Position numbers and translations under genes: made by a program
Shown: one piece after another, positions 58,748-64,000 of the stretch
Position numbering within the stretch: position 1 is the stretch's first letter
Layout: every line of letters begins with the position of its first letter
Assembly (NCBI RefSeq): GCF_042610375.1
Contig: NZ_JBGJZL010000001.1
Coordinates: 248,001 to 312,000, forward strand
Reading direction: 5' to 3'
Length of the DNA stretch: 64,000 nt
Source: CTSoil-075 sp042610375
GTDB taxonomy: Bacteria; Bacillota; Negativicutes; DSM-13327
Notes under the pieces: model-generated
What the model saw: the letters and a program-made list of their open reading frames with translations, nothing else
Database searches by the model: none
Told to the model about the DNA's origin: nothing

Positions 58748-59932
58748 TTATTTTTTACTTTTATTCCCCCATAGTTGTATAGCTAAACTCATCAGAATGA
58801 GCAATACTCCGAATAAGTAAGGTAAATCAATATGAATATCAAAAAGAATACCTGCGATGGATGGACCGATAATAATACCAAGACTCGTATAAGCATTATT
58901 CATACCGGCGACAAAACCTTGTTCTTTCCCTGCCATTTTTGATAACAGCGTATTGAGAGCTGGACGCAAAATAGATGTAAAAGAGATGAAGAGAGTTGTC
59001 ACAATTAATACATACCAAAAGGATCCTGAAAGTAACATGAGTGCCAAAGATCCTGCTGATAAGAAAAGGCTTATCGTAATGACTGGTTTCTCCCCAAATT
59101 TTCGCAACAGCCAATCAATCAAGAGTGCTTGAATGACAACACCCATTAGCGCACCAACTGTAAAGAGGATAGCGATATCTTTGGGCGTAAATCCATATTT
59201 TACATTTGCATATAAACCAAAAACTACTTCAACGCTCACGAGTCCAAAAGTCAAAATAAAAATAAGCATTAATAGATACAAGTAGGGAGATTTAAAAGAT
59301 AAGATAATTTGCGCAAAAATATGTTCTTTTTTCTTTTGCGAATGTCTGCCTTCCAATTGTTTCTCTCTTGATAACGTTTCCGGTAATATAACTAGTGCAG
59401 CCAGCATGGCTAATGCCGATGTAGCCGCTGCTACATAAAAAGGAATACGTAAGCCATATTCAGCAAGAAATCCACCCATCCCTGGTCCGATCACAATACC
59501 AAATGACATGGCTGCACCTACCCATCCAAGTCCCTTACCCCGATTTTCTTCGGTGGTACTATCTGCGATATATGCCATGATAGCTGGCGTTGTAAATGCA
59601 ATGCCAATTCCACCAATTAACCTCGATACATAAAGCATCCATAATTCCTGTGCAGAACCGAAAATATATTGAGAGATACTAAACATACCAATGCCAAAAA
59701 CAATGATTTTTTTACGTCCATACTGATCAGACCATTCACCTGCGATTGGCGAGAATAAAAATTGCGTTAAACCCATTGCCGATACTAAATAACCAAGAGT
59801 AGAACCACTGACTCCAAGTTCTTGGATAAAATTAGGTAGAATGGGAATAATGAGCCCAACCCCAAGTTGAACAATAAACATTGTCATAATTAAGATCAGA
59901 ATTGGTGCATGTTGTTTACTTAGTTGTATCAT
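58748..59932 (-). CDS. MFS transporter, multidrug/tetracycline-type exporter
   Basis: Major facilitator of 394 residues with about 12 transmembrane helices. The loop motif between helices 2 and 3, GEWSDQYGRKKIIVFG (motif A), and MGFGIVIGPGMGGFLAEYG-type motif C (SFGIVIGPGMGGFLAEYG), which marks drug:proton antiporters of the 12-helix group, are present. AGGAT precedes ATG weakly. It faces the divergent TonB-receptor gene across 391 bases with palindromic operator-like sites. Substrate unknown; siderophore export is possible given its neighbour, drug export is the default. Confidence 0.88.
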   Translation of the reverse strand: MIQLSKQHAPILILIMTMFIVQLGVGLIIPILPNFIQELGVSGSTLGYLVSAMGLTQFLFSPIAGEWSDQYGRKKIIVFGIGMFSISQYIFGSAQELWMLYVSRLIGGIGIAFTTPAIMAYIADSTTEENRGKGLGWVGAAMSFGIVIGPGMGGFLAEYGLRIPFYVAAATSALAMLAALVILPETLSREKQLEGRHSQKKKEHIFAQIILSFKSPYLYLLMLIFILTFGLVSVEVVFGLYANVKYGFTPKDIAILFTVGALMGVVIQALLIDWLLRKFGEKPVITISLFLSAGSLALMLLSGSFWYVLIVTTLFISFTSILRPALNTLLSKMAGKEQGFVAGMNNAYTSLGIIIGPSIAGILFDIHIDLPYLFGVLLILMSLAIQLWGNKSKK

Positions 59933-60040
59933 GTGTGAGAAATCCTACTTTCATAAGGTTAAAATTAAATACATCATTAGTTACAGAATTTTAATCGACA
60001 TGAGCGATTTTTATAGTCAATGGAATATTAACTAAAAGTA

Positions 60041-60069
60041 TTGACTTACTTTTTTGGATCAGCTATAAT
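60041..60069 (+). promoter_or_regulatory. Sigma-A promoter of the TonB-receptor gene
   Basis: TTGACT, a 17-base spacer and TATAAT. Transcription would start near 60076, giving a leader of about 247 bases before the start codon. Confidence 0.72.
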
Positions 60070-60082
60070 CTTACTTGATCGC

Positions 60083-60101
60083 GATAATGATAATCATACT
60101 C
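60083..60101 (+). promoter_or_regulatory. Fur box
   Basis: GATAATGATAATCATACTC matches the Fur consensus GATAATGATAATCATTATC at 17 of 19 positions. It lies just downstream of the predicted transcription start, where Fur-Fe(II) would block elongation, so the uptake genes should be iron-repressed. Confidence 0.82.
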
Positions 60102-60126
60102 AACTGCACTTGTTATTTATTTGTTT

Positions 60127-60142
60127 TGACTATTGTCAGTCA
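60127..60142. promoter_or_regulatory. Operator-like palindrome, copy 1
   Basis: TGACTATTGTCAGTCA, with inverted TGAC/GTCA arms. It matches the second copy at 60191-60206 at 15 of 16 positions, 64 bases away, and shares the TGACTA half-site with palindromes near ompM2 and tolC. Confidence 0.5.
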
Positions 60143-60187
60143 TAATGATTGAATCGACTATGAACTGACCTGCTCATTATTATAATC

Positions 60188-60206
60188 GACTGACTGTTGT
60201 CAGTCA
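60188..60206. promoter_or_regulatory. Operator-like palindrome, copy 2
   Basis: GACTGACTGTTGTCAGTC is a perfect inverted repeat of 7-bp arms around TGTT, containing the repeat TGACTGTTGTCAGTCA. As RNA it would also form a short hairpin in the leader. Regulator unknown; a TetR-type protein fits the shape. Confidence 0.5.
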
Positions 60207-60323
60207 AATACTTGTAAAATAATTTTCTTACCAATGTTTCTACAGATATTCCATATTTTTATTCCTAATTCAAGGATTCGTGAAGATGCGCGGTTGTAAA
60301 CTAAAAATGAGGAGAGATTATTT

Positions 60324-62240
60324 ATGAATCTAAAACAAAAAAAATTATTATGCTCACTAATCGGTGGTACTTTGTTATTCAGCATGTCAGGAGTCGGTTC
60401 TGCAGCAGAGGCACCAGAGGAAAATTTCAATTTTGATGAGTACGTCGTAACCGCTAGCCGTATGCCAGTAAAAATGTCAGAAGTGGCCGCTAATGTTACA
60501 GTTGTTACTCATGACGAAATCGAAAAAGGCAATTTTATTAATGTTCCTGATATTTTGAGAAAAGCCAATGTTACCGTAGAAGATGGGAGTAGTGGTTCTA
60601 TCCCGTTCTTAAATGGTGATAACCGAGTACTCGTCTTAGTTGACGGCCGCAGAATGAATTGGGATCAAATTGTAACAAGCGCAAGTAAAGGCGGGGTTAA
60701 TCTTAATAATATCGCCGTTAACAATATTGAACGCATCGAAATCGTCCGCGGCCCATCATCCTCATTGTATGGAAGTGATGCAGTCGGTGGCGTGATCAAT
60801 ATCATTACACGTAAAGCAACAAAAGAAAGTACATCTATTGCTACAGAAGCTGGCAGTTGGGGAATGCGCAGATACAATTTTACAACAGAAAATAAGCTCG
60901 AAAATGGTTTTGGTTATATGATCACAGCCGAACATAAAAAACAAGATAATATTGAATATAAAAATGCGCGTACAGGTCAGGTTACTACTCTGCCCCAAAG
61001 TTATTTAGAACAAGATAGCATGACCATGCGTCTGGACAAAGACTTAAGTAATGGTCGTTCACTTTCTCTTCAAGTAGAACATACTGATAAAGATTTTGGC
61101 TTTGGCGGTACGGCTCCAGGTCAAGCAGCATGGCATTATGAAAATGGTTCTGGAAACTCTAAAGATGATAACATGGCACTCACATATAATCTGGGAGCAG
61201 ATAATTTCTTCCGCGTCTATCGTAATCACTCTACGGAGAAAGTCTCCTATGACGGATTGACAACAGGATATGATGTTGAGCGGAATGCGACTGGTGCGGA
61301 ATGGCAACAAAGCAAACAGTTAAATGCTCATCACACGTTAGTCACCGGTGCCGATTGGCGTCAAACTGATTTTAAATATGTGAGCCAGGTCATCGATAAT
61401 ACATATACTACGAAAGCTTTCTTCCTAGAAGATCATTGGCAGCTCCCTAGTAATTGGACGCTTACTCTAGGATCTCGCTATGATAATCATAGTATTATCG
61501 GCGACCACATTACTTCACGTTTGACAGCAAATCGTAAAATGAATGATAAAACAAATGTCTTTGCATCATGGGGACAATTTGTAAAATCACCTCAAGTAGA
61601 AGATCTGTTCAGTAATACACAATGGTTTATGGGTAATCCTAACCTTCGCCCAGAGACAGGTGAAACAGTAACCATTGGTATCAACACTGAAATAAAAGAT
61701 GGTACTAAAGTTCAGGCTAGTGTCTTTAGCAGCCGTGTGAAAGATGCCATCGACTATATGTATCCTGCCAATTCTAGAGGATTTGCCTATAACATTGCCA
61801 ATCAAAAACGACAAGGCTTTGATCTTAACTTGTCACATCAATTTTCTTCTCAGTGGAGTGCTTCAGCAGGTTACTCTTATGTACAAATTAAAAACATGGG
61901 TGCAGGTGCAACGGATTATTCCCTCGACCTCAGCAATAGCCAGCCAAACGGTTATCACCTCGGTGTTCAGTATGACCAAGATAAATGGAATGCAGGACTC
62001 ACTTTGCGCGCAGCAAGTGGACGTAGCCTACAACAATTTACATCTAGTTCCTACATCACTCTTGATATGGTAGCCAACTATAAGATCAATTCTGATACCC
62101 GCATATACCTAAAAGGCTATAACTTAACAAACAGAGCCTACGAACTAAAGAGCTTAAGTACTTTCAATGCTTATCTCACTCCTGGTGCCTATCCTATGGC
62201 TGCACGCAGCTTCTATATGGGCGTAGAGCATCGCATGTAA
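60324..62240 (+). CDS. TonB-dependent outer-membrane receptor
   Basis: Outer-membrane receptor of 638 residues for an iron complex or corrinoid. It has a signal peptide (about 1-28, ending GSA/A), a TonB-box-like segment FDEYVVTASR (about 38-47), a plug domain (about 48-155: VPDILRKANVTVEDGSS, RVLVLVDGRRMN, IERIEIVRGPSSSLYGSDAVGGVINIITRK) and a 22-strand barrel (about 160-638) ending SFYMGVEHRM; the usual final aromatic residue is a methionine. TGAGGAGAG precedes ATG. A Fur box and strong promoter stand upstream. FecCD-type permease and binding-protein genes follow, so it is the outer-membrane part of one uptake system. tonB-exbBD are not in view. Confidence 0.94.
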   Translation: MNLKQKKLLCSLIGGTLLFSMSGVGSAAEAPEENFNFDEYVVTASRMPVKMSEVAANVTVVTHDEIEKGNFINVPDILRKANVTVEDGSSGSIPFLNGDNRVLVLVDGRRMNWDQIVTSASKGGVNLNNIAVNNIERIEIVRGPSSSLYGSDAVGGVINIITRKATKESTSIATEAGSWGMRRYNFTTENKLENGFGYMITAEHKKQDNIEYKNARTGQVTTLPQSYLEQDSMTMRLDKDLSNGRSLSLQVEHTDKDFGFGGTAPGQAAWHYENGSGNSKDDNMALTYNLGADNFFRVYRNHSTEKVSYDGLTTGYDVERNATGAEWQQSKQLNAHHTLVTGADWRQTDFKYVSQVIDNTYTTKAFFLEDHWQLPSNWTLTLGSRYDNHSIIGDHITSRLTANRKMNDKTNVFASWGQFVKSPQVEDLFSNTQWFMGNPNLRPETGETVTIGINTEIKDGTKVQASVFSSRVKDAIDYMYPANSRGFAYNIANQKRQGFDLNLSHQFSSQWSASAGYSYVQIKNMGAGATDYSLDLSNSQPNGYHLGVQYDQDKWNAGLTLRAASGRSLQQFTSSSYITLDMVANYKINSDTRIYLKGYNLTNRAYELKSLSTFNAYLTPGAYPMAARSFYMGVEHRM

Positions 62241-62269
62241 GACAAAATAATCGATTAAAAATTTAAAAG

Positions 62270-62324
62270 GCACCCCTTAGCATAAGTATTGAGAATTTTT
62301 TCTACTACTTACGTTAAGGGGTGC
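62270..62324 (+). terminator. Hairpin between the receptor and permease genes
   Basis: GCACCCCTTA pairs perfectly with TAAGGGGTGC, extended by an imperfect AAGTA/TACTT inner stem. No T-run follows on the plus strand, so it may be a partial terminator or a processing site that lowers expression of the permease relative to the receptor. On the minus strand a T-rich tail does follow. Confidence 0.5.
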
Positions 62325-62409
62325 AAACTGCTATCATCTTCTATTCTTTCTTCATCCTCAAAGAATTCTATAGAGCTCATCAAAATTTTTCAAGGAGATT
62401 CACATTAAA

Positions 62410-63510
62410 ATGACGCAATTAAAAATAGGTGAAATTTTTCAATATGATACTTTTATCAGGAAAAGAAGAAATTTTTTAATTTTAATCCTTGCCCTAACTG
62501 CAATGGCCCTACTATCAATTTTGCTGGCTGTTTGCTTAGGAACAGTAAAAATCTCACCTGAGGAATCTTATCAAATCATACTATATAAACTATTTAGCCT
62601 AAATATAGGTGATATGATCAATCAAGTATCGCCTTCTCACATGGATATCATCTGGGAGATACGCCTGCCACGGGTGTTAATGTCTGCTATCATCGGATCT
62701 GGTCTTGCCATGTGCGGAACAGTCATGCAAGCCTCTGTACAAAATCCTCTAGCTGAGCCTTCTATCCTTGGTATCTCAGCTGGCGCTGCCTTAGGTGCTA
62801 CTTTTTCAATTTTACTTGGTGGTTCCTCAAAGATATTTTTCGGATTAGGAACGCCCTTTTGGTCTTTCATCGGTGCCTTAGGAGCTTCTTTCTTTGTTTT
62901 ATTGCTATCTAATATTGGCGGGCGAATGTCTACGGTCAAAATGGTCTTATCTGGCGCGATTGCCAGTGCTCTCTTTATTGCTCTCTCCAATTTTATCGTT
63001 TATATTTCCAATAATGCAGAAGGTATACGCAGCGTTACTTTTTGGACAATGGGATCACTCGCCGCTGCTAAATGGGAGAATCTAACTCTACCAGCGGTAG
63101 GTATTAGCCTATCCTGCCTATTTTTCCTTTTTCAATCACGTATTCTTAATACCCTACTGTTGGGTGAAGAAGCAGCGATCACTTTGGGTATTGATTTAAC
63201 TAAAATTCGCCGAATCTATCTCATCATCACAGCTTTAATCACCGGTCTTATTGTTGCTTCTTGTGGCAGTTTCGGTTTTGTTGGACTTGTGATCCCCCAT
63301 GTCGTACGCGGTTTAGTCGGATCTGATCATAGACGATTATTGCCCGGCAGCATCTTAGTCGGAGCTATTTTTCTAATCTGGGCTGATGTATTGACTCGAG
63401 TGATTTTAAAAAGTGGCGAATTACCCATTGGTATTATCACAGCTCTCATTGGGGCACCATTTTTTATCTATATTCTTTTCAAAAACTCTTTTGAGTTTGG
63501 GAATAAATAG
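62410..63510 (+). CDS. FecCD-family ABC permease (iron-siderophore or B12 uptake)
   Basis: Inner-membrane permease of 366 residues with about ten transmembrane helices, family FecCD/BtuC. It has RLPRVLMSAIIGSGLAMCGTVMQASVQNPLAEPSILGISAGAALGA, the FecCD hallmark, and GFVGLVIPHVVRGLVGSDHRRLLPGSILVGAIFLIWADVLTRV, where the ATPase coupling helix lies. AAGGAG precedes ATG at 12 bases, a rather long spacing. It is followed by the binding lipoprotein gene; the ATPase gene would lie beyond the window. Confidence 0.95.
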   Translation: MTQLKIGEIFQYDTFIRKRRNFLILILALTAMALLSILLAVCLGTVKISPEESYQIILYKLFSLNIGDMINQVSPSHMDIIWEIRLPRVLMSAIIGSGLAMCGTVMQASVQNPLAEPSILGISAGAALGATFSILLGGSSKIFFGLGTPFWSFIGALGASFFVLLLSNIGGRMSTVKMVLSGAIASALFIALSNFIVYISNNAEGIRSVTFWTMGSLAAAKWENLTLPAVGISLSCLFFLFQSRILNTLLLGEEAAITLGIDLTKIRRIYLIITALITGLIVASCGSFGFVGLVIPHVVRGLVGSDHRRLLPGSILVGAIFLIWADVLTRVILKSGELPIGIITALIGAPFFIYILFKNSFEFGNK

Positions 63511-63521
63511 GATGTGATGTA

Positions 63522-64000
63522 ATGAAAAGATCAAAACTCACGATAATTTTTTTATTGTTTATATTTCTTCTATCCCTAGCAGGCTGCGGGCAACAGACCG
63601 TTTCCCTTCCAACTCTGCCTCAACCTTCCAACACCCAGTCTACTATGGCCTATCCCCTCACCATTACGAATTATGATCAGCAAGAAAATTTAGTTTCATA
63701 TACCTATCAGAAAGCTCCAGAGAGGGTCGTCGTGACTCATCCTGGTGCAACAGAACTTTTATTAGAATTAGGTCTTAAAGATCGCATTTTATCCACAGTA
63801 GCTCCTTATGGCGCTCCTCTTGATCGATTAGCAGATCAATATGCTAAGCTTACGATTACGAAAGCTCTGTACGACCCTTCCCAGGAAGAACTGTTAGAAA
63901 TGCAACCTCATATGATTATGGGTTGGTCCCATCAGTTTAGTTCCCATGCCATTGGCGAGGTAAAAACTTGGCAGGAAAGAGGCGTTGCGACTTACATCAT
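63522..64000 (+). CDS. Periplasmic-binding lipoprotein of an iron/cobalamin ABC importer (3' truncated by window)
   Basis: Partial gene, 159 codons visible, open to the window end. It begins 11 bases after the permease stop. The lipoprotein signal ends LSLAGC with cysteine at 22. After a linker come YPLTITNYDQQENLVSYTYQKAPERVV, HPGATELLLELGLKDRILSTVAPYG and YDPSQEELLEMQPHMIMGWS, the pattern of class III binding proteins (FecB/BtuF type) for siderophores or B12. With the receptor and permease it completes the uptake path. The ribosome site AGGATGTGATGT is poor; translation may be coupled to the permease gene. Confidence 0.9.
   Translation, partial: MKRSKLTIIFLLFIFLLSLAGCGQQTVSLPTLPQPSNTQSTMAYPLTITNYDQQENLVSYTYQKAPERVVVTHPGATELLLELGLKDRILSTVAPYGAPLDRLADQYAKLTITKALYDPSQEELLEMQPHMIMGWSHQFSSHAIGEVKTWQERGVATYI

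Larger units (their letters stand above)
59933..60323. other. 391-base divergent control region between MFS and TonB-receptor genes
   Basis: Contains a strong plus-strand sigma-A promoter, a Fur box and two related palindromes, all listed separately. ATTGACT at 60015-60021 (minus strand) could serve as a -35 element for the MFS gene, but no convincing -10 was found. No open reading frame with a ribosome site. Confidence 0.6.

Noticed and set aside
59933..60323. Cobalamin or other riboswitch in the receptor leader
   Set aside because: No B12-box-like conserved sequence or recognisable aptamer core was seen; the palindromes are better read as protein operators.
60324..60430. Minus-strand frame overlapping the start of the TonB receptor gene
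   Set aside because: Overlaps the signal peptide coding region and the receptor leader; no ribosome site.

Overview
The window reads as a chromosomal segment of a Negativicutes bacterium (a Firmicute with an outer membrane), most likely a spore-forming, flagellated, Pelosinus- or Sporomusa-like member of the Sporomusaceae. The evidence is the combination of lipid A/Kdo synthesis and LPS export, OmpM-type porins with an N-terminal SLH domain, Bam/Tam/Mla outer-membrane systems, flagellar P- and L-ring genes and the sporulation regulator SpoIIID, in moderately AT-rich DNA. Genus assignment is inference. No rRNA, tRNA, CRISPR array, insertion sequence or prophage was seen.

Layout: almost everything from 157 to 59932 is on the minus strand, so transcription runs from high to low coordinates. 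Read in that direction: an MFS exporter (58748-59932); a globin-coupled chemoreceptor (57123-58400); spoIIID, mreB and a flagellar distal-rod/P-ring/L-ring operon (50532-56797); a phosphodiester glycosidase (49061-50482); a small secreted hammerhead protein with a SpoIVB-type S55 protease (46749-48842); tetR with an RND efflux pump (41777-46635); mlaE-mlaF-mlaD and tolC (37201-41558); tamB, a sigma factor, a single-pass membrane protein, bamA and an unrecognised outer-membrane-like protein (28153-36998); three OmpH/Skp-like chaperone genes and lpxD (25077-28066); a YjbH-like protein; a second LpxL-type acyltransferase; an unusual ABC transporter (19958-23080); the lipid A/Kdo/Lpt operon lpxC-fabZ-lpxA-lpxI-lpxB-msbA-waaA-lpxK-kdsB-kdsA-kdsC-lpxL-lptC-lptA-lptB-lptF/G-DUF3084 (3759-19841); and two ompM porins flanking a YqgF-like nuclease gene (157-3358).

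The plus-strand end (60324-64000) is a Fur-box-controlled iron or corrinoid uptake locus: TonB-dependent receptor, FecCD permease and a truncated binding lipoprotein.

The minus-strand block is a near-complete envelope factory: lipid A and Kdo are made and joined, flipped by MsbA and exported by Lpt; OmpH/Skp proteins and BamA fold outer-membrane proteins; TamB and a barrel-fused MlaD span the envelope for lipids; OmpM ties the outer membrane to peptidoglycan; FlgH and FlgI let the flagellum cross it. The most interesting non-genic signal is a family of sigma-H-like promoters (RNAGGAWWW, 11 nt, RNNGAATWW) in front of ompM1, ompM2, yjbH, lpxC, mlaE and perhaps yqgF and tamB. Further points are a sigma factor with a candidate transmembrane partner between tamB and bamA, a covarying hairpin in both ompM leaders, and a TGACTA-type palindrome shared by several envelope promoters.
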